Shown piece after piece: positions 50,420 to 58,966 of a stretch of DNA of 64,000 bases. Origin of the DNA: Actinosynnema pretiosum (GTDB taxonomy: Bacteria > Actinomycetota > Actinomycetes > Mycobacteriales > Pseudonocardiaceae); contig NZ_JAMTCF010000014.1 of the NCBI RefSeq assembly GCF_024171695.1, forward strand, positions 186,001 through 250,000. Reading direction: 5' to 3'. The translations under genes and the position numbers were made by a program. The notes beneath the pieces are model-generated. The model worked only from the letters and a program-made list of their open reading frames with translations, was not told the DNA's origin and did no database searches. The first letter of the stretch is position 1; every line of letters begins with the position of its first letter.

Positions 50420-52293
50420 GTGGTGAACCTGCCTGTCGTGCCGAGGTTCGGTCGGGTGACCGGCGGTGCCACCGCGAGTCCGTCCGTGCCGATCGGGACG
50501 TGCCCGTCACGCACGGCCCGGACGTGCTCGCGAATCTGCTTCCAGTCGGGGCGCCCGCGTACGTCGAGGGTGCGGGCGAGGATCGGGTCGAGGTGGCGGT
50601 GGATGACCAGGACGCGGCCACGACGCACGCGCCGGACGTCGCCGGGCCGGTAGGTGGGCACCGTCTCAACGCCCACCGAGGTTCGGACGTGACCGAACAG
50701 CCCGTCGTTCTGCTGCTGGACGCGGCGCCGGTCGTGGTGCCCGGTAAGCAGGGAGACCCATTCGAGGGTGGTGCGGTCCTTGATGCCGCCCCACACGCTC
50801 AGCGTCGTAGTGTTGTCCAGCAACTGGCGGGTGCGTTGCGGCGTGAACGCACTTTCCAGGGCCGCTACGGACTGGGCGCCCCAGTGAATCAGCACGCCCC
50901 TGCCAGCAGAGTCGGAGACGATGTCGGGCAGTTGTGGCACGGGGGTGGCGTTGGTGAGCTCGTCGAGGATCGCGGTGGCCGGTGGATCCAGGCGGCGGTG
51001 CGGGGTGTGCAGGGCCATCTCCTGTGCGGTGGTCAGCCAGTGCTCGACCAGGGCGGTCAGGATCGGCGCGGCCTGGGCGGCCTGGTGCTGTCCGGCGATC
51101 AGGTACAGCGAGCCGTGTTGGGCGATCAGGGTCCGCACGTCGAGGTCGTTGCCCGGTGCCGGGGAGCACAATCTGCGGATCTGCGGGTCCATGGCCGGCT
51201 CGATGACCCGGCGCACGCTCATCCACACCGCGTCGGAGGTCTCGGCGACCATGCCGATCTCCGCGCGCAGGTTGCGGGCGTACTCGGTGAGTCCGGCCTG
51301 TTGCAGCAGCCGCACCGGTTCCTGGTCGATGGGCTTGCTCATCGACCACCGCACCAGGTCGTCGATGCCTCGGTGGTGGATCGCCGCAGCAAGGAAGTAC
51401 GCCTGGAGCACCACCTTCGCCCGGTCGCGGAAGACCTTGTCATTGCCGCCGACGCCCGCTAAGCCGACCGAGGCGGCCTCGACCATCGTGTGCGCGCGGC
51501 GGTAGGCCACCGCGATGTCCTCGCAGCCTTGCGCTGGCCACCACTGCACCTGCGCGGGCCAGGGCACCGCGCCGGTGACGTCGGCGATCTTCACCGGGCT
51601 CGTTGGGTGGCGGGCGGCACGTAGCAGCGCGCTGAACTCCAGCAGGTCGGGTTTGGTAGTGGAGCACAACAGGGCACCGGGCGCGGCAATGGCCTTGTGC
51701 ACCAAGTCGCGGCGGGACTTGCCGGACTGGGTCGGCGCCAGGGTTCCGGTGGGGTTCTCCAGCGGGGTGCACATCGGCCGCCGTTGCGGACTTAGGTGCA
51801 GCGGTGCGGCGACCTCGTCCAGCGGTGCCTGCAGAGCCTGCGCACGGGGCAACCCCGGTCGGGTCCATTCCGCCGTGCGGCGCGCTGCAGCCAGTGACAG
51901 TTCCTGCCGGATGTCCTCGCGGCTGGCATGCCCTGGCTGCGAGGGTCCGAATCGCCGCCACACCGCCACCGCGACCGTCAGCACCAGGGTGGTGGCCGCT
52001 GCCAGCAGAGCCGTGGTGATCGTCCAGTACCAGCCGGTCCGGCCAGCCAAGGCCTGCGCCCACGGTTCACCCAGCCCACTGCCCGGCCGGGCGGGGTGCG
52101 CCAGGACCCCGAACACTCCGGCCGGCCAGTTGTCGACGGCCGGGACCGCCCAGGGGCCGCCGAACAACGCGGTGGTGGCCGCAGCGGCGACCATGAGGAC
52201 GGCGGCGACCGTGACGAGCAGGCCGAGCGCGGCCACCAGCAGGCCCATCAGCGCCAGGTCACGGTCGGCGTTCACCGAGACGGTATTTCTCAT
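50416..52293 (-). CDS. VirD4/TraD-type coupling ATPase (TraM-recognition family), 625 aa
   Basis: Two N-terminal membrane segments (LLVAALGLLVTVAAVLMVAA, about 18-37, and TITTALLAAATTLVLTVAVA, about 92-111). Walker A TLAPTQSGKSRRDLV (about 184-198), a SSTTKPDLLEFS-like strand (CSTTKPDLLEF) and Walker B AILDELTNATPVPQLPDI. The segment VLIHWGAQSVAALESAF is typical of the TraD/TraG C-terminal fold. It docks the relaxosome to the channel and uses ATP to drive DNA transfer. Overlaps both neighbours by 4 bp. Confidence 0.92.
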   Translation of the reverse strand: MRNTVSVNADRDLALMGLLVAALGLLVTVAAVLMVAAAATTALFGGPWAVPAVDNWPAGVFGVLAHPARPGSGLGEPWAQALAGRTGWYWTITTALLAAATTLVLTVAVAVWRRFGPSQPGHASREDIRQELSLAAARRTAEWTRPGLPRAQALQAPLDEVAAPLHLSPQRRPMCTPLENPTGTLAPTQSGKSRRDLVHKAIAAPGALLCSTTKPDLLEFSALLRAARHPTSPVKIADVTGAVPWPAQVQWWPAQGCEDIAVAYRRAHTMVEAASVGLAGVGGNDKVFRDRAKVVLQAYFLAAAIHHRGIDDLVRWSMSKPIDQEPVRLLQQAGLTEYARNLRAEIGMVAETSDAVWMSVRRVIEPAMDPQIRRLCSPAPGNDLDVRTLIAQHGSLYLIAGQHQAAQAAPILTALVEHWLTTAQEMALHTPHRRLDPPATAILDELTNATPVPQLPDIVSDSAGRGVLIHWGAQSVAALESAFTPQRTRQLLDNTTTLSVWGGIKDRTTLEWVSLLTGHHDRRRVQQQNDGLFGHVRTSVGVETVPTYRPGDVRRVRRGRVLVIHRHLDPILARTLDVRGRPDWKQIREHVRAVRDGHVPIGTDGLAVAPPVTRPNLGTTGRFTT

Positions 52294-53453
52294 GTGCGCG
52301 GGTCACCTTCCGGTGGTGGTTTTCCGTTGTCGCCGGTTGCGATTCGGCGGATCGAGACCACCTTGGGCGCCCAGGAGTCCAGGGTGGTGAGGATGACGCC
52401 GTGGTCGGTGTCGTAGGCGTCGACCATGTAGCCGTTGCCGACGTAGATGCCGACGTGGCCGGGTGCGGCCGGGGTGCCGTCGGAGCCGGGGATGAACACC
52501 AGGTCTCCGGGTTGGATCCAGGTCAGGGAGCCGACCGGGATGCCGTCGTGGACCTGGGTGTAGGTGGTGCGCGAGATCGCGACGCCCGCGTGGGCCCAAG
52601 CGGCCTGAGTCAGGCCGGAGCAGTCGAAGGCGTCTGGTCCCGTGGCGCCCCAGACATAGGGCTTGCCCAACTGTGCCAGCGCGTACACCACCGCTCGGCT
52701 TTGCTGCGGGTCTCCCGGCAGTGTGAAGTCCGGCGGCAGCTTCTTCGGATCCAGGTCGCCGGGGTCGAGGTTGCCCTTGCCCATGTCCTGGCAGCCGCCG
52801 TAGGCCGGGTCGACGTCCACCACCGGGTCGGCACCCGGCGCAGGTGGTGCGTGATTGTCCGGACCCTGCCAGTACCGATCGGTGAGCATGGCGGCCGCCG
52901 ATTCGCGCGGGGCATATCGGTCGGGAAACTGCGAGCGCTGGACCGCCTGCTCGGCGGCACCGGGTGGCATGGTGTGCCAGCCTGGCAGGGCGATCAGCGC
53001 GTCATAGAACTTGTTCGTCGCGTAGACGGGGGCGAGGATCTCCGCTGGGCTGCCCCACCCCTGACTGGGTCGCTGCTGAAACAGTCCGAGGCTGTCGCGG
53101 TCGCCGTGGTCAACATTGACCAGTCCGGACTCGACCATCGCGGTGGCCAGAGCCAGCACCGCGGCTCGCCTGGGCAGGCTGCGCCGCACGGCGACAGTGA
53201 CAATGGTCTGGGCGTTGGTCAGCTGTTCGCCGGTGAATGTCTCGTCGCCGATCTGCTGGGTGAAGCCTCCTGGGCCCAGGCCCAGGCGCTGGAAGGGCGA
53301 GCACTCCACGACGGCGGCGGTGGCAGCGAGGGTGCCGGACTGGGACACCATCAGCACGGTGGCGACCAGCAGGGCCGGGACCATCAGCAGCAAGTAGACG
53401 GCAGCCCCGATGCCGGCGACCAGCGGCCCTGTGCGGGTCGGGTGCGCTGCCAC
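52290..53453 (-). CDS. Conjugation cell-wall hydrolase: lytic transglycosylase-like plus NlpC/P60 (C40), 387 aa
   Basis: GTG 53453 lies 4 bp after the VirB4-like stop. One membrane segment (about 16-37) is followed by a lysozyme-like domain with LATAMVESGLVNVDHGDRDS and LGLFQQRPSQGWGSP (putative catalytic Glu about 108). The C-terminal NlpC/P60 domain has VWGATGPDAFDCSGLTQAAW (Cys about 278), GDLVFIPG and GHVGIYVGNGYMVDA (His about 333). It should cut glycan and peptide bonds to open the wall for the transfer channel, anchored outside the membrane. Confidence 0.92.
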   Translation of the reverse strand: MAAHPTRTGPLVAGIGAAVYLLLMVPALLVATVLMVSQSGTLAATAAVVECSPFQRLGLGPGGFTQQIGDETFTGEQLTNAQTIVTVAVRRSLPRRAAVLALATAMVESGLVNVDHGDRDSLGLFQQRPSQGWGSPAEILAPVYATNKFYDALIALPGWHTMPPGAAEQAVQRSQFPDRYAPRESAAAMLTDRYWQGPDNHAPPAPGADPVVDVDPAYGGCQDMGKGNLDPGDLDPKKLPPDFTLPGDPQQSRAVVYALAQLGKPYVWGATGPDAFDCSGLTQAAWAHAGVAISRTTYTQVHDGIPVGSLTWIQPGDLVFIPGSDGTPAAPGHVGIYVGNGYMVDAYDTDHGVILTTLDSWAPKVVSIRRIATGDNGKPPPEGDPRT

Positions 53454-53457
53454 GGTG

Positions 53458-54960
53458 CTACCGGTCCCGTCTGCGCAGTTGCGCATTGGTGTCGAAGAGG
53501 AGCCGTTCGGTGCTTGACAGGACGGTTTGGACCTTGTAACCGGGGTTGTTCTCGATCTTCCACAGCGCCCGGCCGGTGCGCTCCATCGCCCACCCGGTGG
53601 TGACGTCCTGCTCGCGTTCGGACAGGCCGAAGTCCTCGGCGAGTTCGTCGGCCACGCGTGTGGACTGTCCGAACAGGACGCGTGTGCTGCACAGGGCGAG
53701 CAGGTCCTTGGCGATGGCCACTTCCTGGGAGCCTGCCGCGCCGACCGACAACGGGTCGGACGGCTTGTGCATGACCAGGATCTGGATCTTGCGTTCGGCG
53801 CGGGACAGGCGCAGGTCGGAGTCAACGGCCTGGACCGCGCGCAGGCCCAGTCGCATCTGCCGCCACACCTCGTCGCGCACGACGATGCGGATCTCGCCGT
53901 CGTCCTGCAGGTCGGTAACCATGCTCGACCAAGAGCCCAGGCAGGTCAGTGCAACGGCGACGGCCTGGTCACCGCGCGAGCGCAGCAGCGACAGGTCCAT
54001 CGACTGGATCGGTGCGTCCCAGTCCAGCGCGAAGTTGGTCTCCTGATCGAACAACCCGGCCAGCGAACCGTTGACCAGGTTGCCCAGCGCGTCGGTGATC
54101 GGCCGCAGGGTGTCGAGGAACTGGCGGCGGCCAGCGAACCGCGTGACCTGCCACAGCGCGTCATCAGGGTCGGCCAGCTCGCGCTGCACGTCGGGGATGG
54201 TGACCGGGCGCAGACCCGTGTAGCCGTCGTCCGCGCCGACCAGCCGCCGCAGCACCGCCGACAGCACCGCCTCATCGGTGACGGTGGGCCGGTAGCCCTG
54301 CGCCTCGGCCAGCGCGACAAGCAACTTGACCCACCGGCCCAGCACACCGGCGAGTTCTTCGCGCTGCTGGGTCACCGACCAACTGCTCCAGCGGCTGCGC
54401 AGCGGTCCGAGGTCGAGTGCGTTGAGCCGGGCGGGGCTGCCGCGCCCGAGTGCGATGGGGGTGATGCCCAGTGCCCGCAGCAATGGGGTGTACTCGCCCT
54501 TGACGTCACCGCTGATCAGGGTTTTGACGCCGAATAGCATCATTCGCAGCAAGAACGCCACCACTGTGGAGCTTTTGCCCCGACCGGGCTCGCCGAACAC
54601 CACGAGGTTGGGGTTGGTGGCCAGGCCGCGCAGCACCCACTCGATGGGGTGGGCGTAGAACGCGCCACCGGAAAGCGTGTCGTAACCCATGCGTGCCCCG
54701 ACCGCGGGGATGCCGTTGGCCGCCAACAGCGGGAACAGACCGCCGATCTCGCTGGTGGCAGCTTGGTAGACCGCCAACGGGGCCTCGACCGGGGACCAGC
54801 CCTCGCCGGGCCGGGCACGGCCTCGGCGGGGTGCGATCGCGCGGTTGACCCGGTCTCGGTCCATGCGCGGCGGCTGCTCGCGGAATTTGGCGGCCGGGGG
54901 CGAGCCGAAGTCGCCCAACAGTTGGGCTGCGCTGCGCTGCTGTCGGTTTCGCCTGCTCAC
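53458..54960 (-). CDS. VirB4-type conjugation ATPase, 500 aa
   Basis: Starts with ATG 54960 overlapping the upstream stop. Walker A VVFGEPGRGKSSTVVAF (about 121-137), ISGDVKGEYTPLLRALG, and DEVWRQMRLGLRAV (Walker B region, about 366), followed by KIQILVMHKPSDPLSVGAAG as in VirB4/TraC proteins. It lacks the VirB4 N-terminal domain, which is supplied by the preceding gene. It energises assembly of the type IV secretion channel at the cytosolic face. Confidence 0.92.
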   Translation of the reverse strand: MSRRNRQQRSAAQLLGDFGSPPAAKFREQPPRMDRDRVNRAIAPRRGRARPGEGWSPVEAPLAVYQAATSEIGGLFPLLAANGIPAVGARMGYDTLSGGAFYAHPIEWVLRGLATNPNLVVFGEPGRGKSSTVVAFLLRMMLFGVKTLISGDVKGEYTPLLRALGITPIALGRGSPARLNALDLGPLRSRWSSWSVTQQREELAGVLGRWVKLLVALAEAQGYRPTVTDEAVLSAVLRRLVGADDGYTGLRPVTIPDVQRELADPDDALWQVTRFAGRRQFLDTLRPITDALGNLVNGSLAGLFDQETNFALDWDAPIQSMDLSLLRSRGDQAVAVALTCLGSWSSMVTDLQDDGEIRIVVRDEVWRQMRLGLRAVQAVDSDLRLSRAERKIQILVMHKPSDPLSVGAAGSQEVAIAKDLLALCSTRVLFGQSTRVADELAEDFGLSEREQDVTTGWAMERTGRALWKIENNPGYKVQTVLSSTERLLFDTNAQLRRRDR

Positions 54961-56462
54961 AGCAGCCCTCCTCGGCGACGGGGCAGGCCGATGCCCACCG
55001 GGAGCACCGCGACGACGAATGTGGAGTCCTGGGCGAGGTCCAGGCGCAGCAGCCGGAATCGGCCGCTGGCGTCGTTTTCCAGTCGGGCGGCGTGGTCCTC
55101 GACGTGCCTATCGCTGGGCACGGTGACCGACGCGGCGATGGCAAAGCGCACCACCGAGTGCCCGGCCGCGACGGCGCGTTCCTGGGCGCGGGCGCCACCG
55201 GCCTCGCGCTCATCCACCGCCGTGGTGTTGAAGCCCTTGCTGCGCTTCCAGTCGGTCATCACGCCGGTACGAAACCGGTTGGACTGTACGGCGCGGTGCG
55301 CGCGGCGGGAGTCCATGACCTCGTAATGGATGGCCAGGGTCCGCCGCTCCCCGGCGGTACGCACCGCGAGCAGCGGCGCCAGGGAGCCGAACACGGTGCC
55401 GGCCTCGGGCATCAACGCGGTGTAGGACACGGTGGTGAACCCGTCGTGGGAGTAGGACCGCAGTGACGGGGGCGGTGCCTGGGTCGGCCCCGCAGCGGCC
55501 TTTTCCAGCCCGCGTCCGCCGGTGCCGCGCTCGTGCGCGGCGGCCAGCGCTGCGCGCGCGGCCGGGTTGAACCCGGTCCGCAGGGCCTCTGCCATGCCCG
55601 GCCCGTCCAGCCACTCCACGGTGCGCGCTCCGAGTGCCTTGAGCGGGTCCTCCAAGCTGTCGAGAACCCGATAGAGGGCCAACGCTCGTCCGGCGACGCC
55701 GCCGCCAGCGGCCGCGGCGGGCTTGCGGAGCCTGTCCTCGGGCCCGGAGACGGTCACGAACACCTCGTGCCGGACCGAGACGTTGCCGATCGTGCGGTCC
55801 AGTTCGTCGGTGGCCTGCCGCGCCAGCCGGGGCGCGTCGCGAACCTCGTGGTCGGCGCGCCACACCTCGTACTCGGTGCCGTCGTCGGGGATGGTGCGCA
55901 CCAGCAGGCTCATCCGGTCGACGACCTCGCGGTGTCCGAGTGACAACAGCAGGTTGCCCAGTCGGGAGGCCAGGCGTTCGCACTGCTCGTCGGACAGCAT
56001 CCCGACCCCGGAGTGGGTCAGGCGCGCGGTGGCGCCCCACCGGCCATCGCCGGTGTCGTGGATCAGGCACACCCGTCCGGTGTCCTTGAACTGCGGCCCG
56101 TCGGGGAAGTCCACGCGCTGCAGCACGCCGGGCAGGTCGGGCTCATCGGGGTCCACAGACGCGCCAGCGGCGACCTTGGACTGCCAGCACGACCAGCCGG
56201 TGAGGATGCCGACCTGGAACAGCACCAGGTGCAGCAGCCAACGCAACGCCGGACGTCCGCGGACCGGGACCACCACCAGCGCGGCGATCGTCCCGCAGAC
56301 CAGCAGCAGGATCGCCGTGTCGGTGAACCGCCCGTCGGAGATCGTCCACAGCACCGGTGCGGCCAGCGCGAGGCAGGCCAGGGCCTGCACGGGGGTCAGG
56401 CCGAGAATCCATCCCGCATGCTCGCGCCGGTTGAGTCCTCGGTAGATCCGAGGTGAAGTCAC
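54957..56462 (-). CDS. SCO6880-family (PrgI-like) T4SS membrane protein, 501 aa
   Basis: MTSPRIYRGLNRREHAGWIL precedes two closely spaced membrane segments (about 27-45 and 49-70), the PrgI/VirB3-like arrangement. The remaining ~430 residues resemble the VirB4 N-terminal region without a P-loop (TARLTHSGVGMLSDEQCERL; RMSLLVRTIPDDGTEYEVWR; GFNTTAVDEREAGGARAQER). This is the organisation of the SCO6880 family in actinobacterial conjugative elements: VirB3 plus the VirB4 N-terminus, with the ATPase on the next gene. ATGA overlaps on both sides. Confidence 0.88.
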   Translation of the reverse strand: MTSPRIYRGLNRREHAGWILGLTPVQALACLALAAPVLWTISDGRFTDTAILLLVCGTIAALVVVPVRGRPALRWLLHLVLFQVGILTGWSCWQSKVAAGASVDPDEPDLPGVLQRVDFPDGPQFKDTGRVCLIHDTGDGRWGATARLTHSGVGMLSDEQCERLASRLGNLLLSLGHREVVDRMSLLVRTIPDDGTEYEVWRADHEVRDAPRLARQATDELDRTIGNVSVRHEVFVTVSGPEDRLRKPAAAAGGGVAGRALALYRVLDSLEDPLKALGARTVEWLDGPGMAEALRTGFNPAARAALAAAHERGTGGRGLEKAAAGPTQAPPPSLRSYSHDGFTTVSYTALMPEAGTVFGSLAPLLAVRTAGERRTLAIHYEVMDSRRAHRAVQSNRFRTGVMTDWKRSKGFNTTAVDEREAGGARAQERAVAAGHSVVRFAIAASVTVPSDRHVEDHAARLENDASGRFRLLRLDLAQDSTFVVAVLPVGIGLPRRRGGLL

Positions 56463-57829
56463 AGGATCACCGCCGCTTCCTCCGCCCCGGCTGCAGTTCC
56501 TCCGCTGCCGCCGCCGGACTTCGAGCCGTCGCCTCCGCCACGGGCATCACCTTCACCGCCATCGTTCCTGTCACCACCGTCTCCTCCGCCGTCGTAGGCG
56601 CCCGAAGGGCCGCTGCCGGGGCTGGAGGGCACGGCCTGCTCGAGGTTCGCGGCCGGTGGCACGGCGGCACCGCCGTCGTCCCCACCGGTGTCGTCGTTGC
56701 CGGTTCCACTGGCACCGATCTTCCCTCCGCCACTGTCTTCGCTGTCGGTCGCGCCGTCGTCGTCGGAGTCCCGCCCGCTCTCGTCGCTGTGTGCACCGCC
56801 GGACCGGCCGACACCAGAGCCGTCCATGGAATCCTCGGCTTGGTCACCGATCGCGGCGTCGAACCGGCCGGTGTTGGCGTCCTCCATCGCCCCGCCACCG
56901 CCACCACCACCAGCGGCTCCGGCGGCCATCACCGCCGGGTTGCCCGTGCCGTAGGAGTCGACGCCGATCCCGGACAGGGCGTCGCGGAACGCCGAGCCTG
57001 CGTCGCTGTTCGGGTCGACGAACGCGAACAGCCGGAACAACACGAACGGGCAGAACAGCGAGATGATCAGCACGCCTACGCCAGCGAGCAGCCCGGACAG
57101 GCCCTGCGAGCCGCCGGAGATCGCCACGCCTAGCACCAGTGCCAGGGCAAGCACGGGTTTCATGCCGATACAGGCCAGCAGCCAACGGCAAGTAGTCCAG
57201 AACCAACCGGCGGTGACATTGGCCAACAGCCCAGCTGCGGTCACCGGCACGGTGCCCACGAGGACGTAGATCGCGGCCTCGCGGAACAACATCTCCAGGG
57301 TGTAGCCGATCGAAGCTGGGATCACCCCGACGAGAGCGCAGATGCCCAGCACGATGCCCTTGACTCCATCGATGGCGCTGTCACCGAAGCTGGTGTGCTC
57401 GAGCGCGTCGGTGAAGTTTTTCGACTGCAACCCGTACTCGAGGATGCCGTTGGTCAATCCGTCGACACCGGTCAGGAACGCCGCGACCATGCCCACGGTC
57501 ACCGCCAGGGCGATGCCGTACTGGACCGGACCGACGACCAGCCTCGTGAAGCCACGACCGCCACGCAGGGTGGTCACGATCAACTGCCAGAAGAACAGTC
57601 CCATCGCCATGACGCCGCTGATCCACAACATCATCGGCCACACCACTGAGATCGGACCGGTACGGGTGTCGACGCTGAACATCGAGAACTGGTCGGCCAG
57701 GCCAAACGCGCCGCGCAGCAGGAACAGGCTTGCATCCCAGATCGCCTGCATGGCGGCCTCGAACGCCGAGGAGATCATGACCATGATCTCCAGACCCATC
57801 GTCCCGCCGATGGTGTCGAAGGGTGGCAT
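56459..57829 (-). CDS. VirB6/TrbL-like polytopic T4SS protein, 456 aa
   Basis: ATG 57829 lies 4 bp after the preceding stop. About seven membrane helices in the first 310 residues, among them VVWPMMLWISGVMAMGLFFW, GIALAVTVGMVAAFL, GIVLGICALVGVIPASIGYT, LALALVLGVAISGG and LAGVGVLIISLFCPFVLFRL. The last ~140 residues are a Gly/Asp/Ser-rich disordered tail (GAAGGGGGGGAMEDAN, ESGRDSDDDGATDSEDSGGG). This fits the channel scaffold protein of the secretion system. Confidence 0.85.
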   Translation of the reverse strand: MPPFDTIGGTMGLEIMVMISSAFEAAMQAIWDASLFLLRGAFGLADQFSMFSVDTRTGPISVVWPMMLWISGVMAMGLFFWQLIVTTLRGGRGFTRLVVGPVQYGIALAVTVGMVAAFLTGVDGLTNGILEYGLQSKNFTDALEHTSFGDSAIDGVKGIVLGICALVGVIPASIGYTLEMLFREAAIYVLVGTVPVTAAGLLANVTAGWFWTTCRWLLACIGMKPVLALALVLGVAISGGSQGLSGLLAGVGVLIISLFCPFVLFRLFAFVDPNSDAGSAFRDALSGIGVDSYGTGNPAVMAAGAAGGGGGGGAMEDANTGRFDAAIGDQAEDSMDGSGVGRSGGAHSDESGRDSDDDGATDSEDSGGGKIGASGTGNDDTGGDDGGAAVPPAANLEQAVPSSPGSGPSGAYDGGGDGGDRNDGGEGDARGGGDGSKSGGGSGGTAAGAEEAAVIL

Positions 57830-57833
57830 CGGC

Positions 57834-58667
57834 TCAGCCCTCGCGCAGTTCTCGGTAGCCAGCCTTGACCGCGTCCGCGCTTCCCGGCCACGCGCTGGGC
57901 GCGGTCGCAGGCAGCGCTCCGGAGGCGATTTGCCACCGGGTCCCGTTCCAGCGCATGGCCTGGCAGTCGCCGACACCGGCGCTGACCAGCCGGCCATTGA
58001 TGCCTGCGGAGAACTGGCCCAGCACGCACACGACGACGTAGCGTCCCTGCGAGGTCGCCCCTTTGATCTGGCCGTGGGTGACCTGGTAGCGCGCGCTCAG
58101 GCCGGCGACTGGCCCGGTGACGGGCAGTTGTGCGCGGGAGCGCAGGCTGGTCAGCAGCGAGGCCCAGCCGGTCGTACCGGGGTTGGGTGCGCCCGGCTCG
58201 GCGAGCTCGCGGAAACCGTGCGCGTAGACCTGCGGGTCCGCGGACGCGGTCACGGTCTCGTCCAGCGCCTTGAGCTGCCCCAGTGCGCCCTCGGGGGTAT
58301 CGGGGAAGCCACCCGGTATCCATTGCCCGGTCGTGGCCGACGGCGTGGGCACGGTGATCGCCGGTCCTGCCGTAGTGGTCGTCATGGCCTGGGGCTGCGC
58401 CGCCTGGGCGGGCAGTTGCATCATCGACCGGGCTGCCAGTTCGTTCTCTGCGGTGTCGCTGGCGGGTCTGGATGATGTCGGAACCGCCGCGGGCGCGGTA
58501 CCGATGCCCGGTGCCGTCGACGACGTTGTCGGAGGTGCCGGGTCGGTGACCTGGCGCGCGATCACCACCGCCGCCAGGCCGCCGATCAGCACGAGCGCGG
58601 CGAGTGCCACACCGAGAAGTCGGCTGGGCCGCGTGCTGACGCGGCTGCGGATCGGGGGGGTGGTCAC
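57834..58667 (-). CDS. VirB8/TcpC-like single-pass T4SS protein, 277 aa
   Basis: GTG 58667 overlaps the upstream TGA (GTGA). A short basic N-terminus and one membrane helix (LLGVALAALVLIGGLAAVVI, about 17-36) are followed by a Pro/Thr/Ala linker and a ~150-residue outer domain (GALGQLKALDETVTASADPQ; VSAGVGDCQAMRWNGTRWQI). Size, topology and position match VirB8-type proteins of Gram-positive systems; assignment is by architecture. Confidence 0.7.
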   Translation of the reverse strand: MTTPPIRSRVSTRPSRLLGVALAALVLIGGLAAVVIARQVTDPAPPTTSSTAPGIGTAPAAVPTSSRPASDTAENELAARSMMQLPAQAAQPQAMTTTTAGPAITVPTPSATTGQWIPGGFPDTPEGALGQLKALDETVTASADPQVYAHGFRELAEPGAPNPGTTGWASLLTSLRSRAQLPVTGPVAGLSARYQVTHGQIKGATSQGRYVVVCVLGQFSAGINGRLVSAGVGDCQAMRWNGTRWQIASGALPATAPSAWPGSADAVKAGYRELREG

Positions 58668-58966
58668 GCCCCACCCCCGGTGAAGTAGTTGATCAGTTGC
58701 CAACCGATGCCGTAGAGCAACCCGCCGCCGATGGCGCACAGCATCATGACCAGGCCGATGCGACCGGCGCGGTGGTGGTCGACCCAGCGTCCCCCGGCCC
58801 ACACCAGTAGGCCGACAAAAAAGCCCACCAGCAGGGCGACTCCCGCGCCCCACTTGGCGTTTCCGACCACTTCCAGGATCTTCTCGTTGCCCGGCGGCGC
58901 GACCGGTGCCGGGTTGGGAATTTGCTCCGGGGCCAGAACCAACAGGGTGTCGAAGTGCTCGATCAT
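58664..58966 (-). CDS. Small two-TM conjugation protein (TrbC/VirB2-like), 100 aa
   Basis: ATG 58966 overlaps the ATPase-like stop. After a Pro-rich N-terminus come two hydrophobic segments (GAGVALLVGFFVGLLVWAGG and IGLVMMLCAIGGGLLYGIGW) separated by a short basic loop (RWVDHHRAGR). This is the pilin-type hairpin layout. In such loci this position is held by TrbC-like proteins. Confidence 0.7.
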   Translation of the reverse strand: MIEHFDTLLVLAPEQIPNPAPVAPPGNEKILEVVGNAKWGAGVALLVGFFVGLLVWAGGRWVDHHRAGRIGLVMMLCAIGGGLLYGIGWQLINYFTGGGA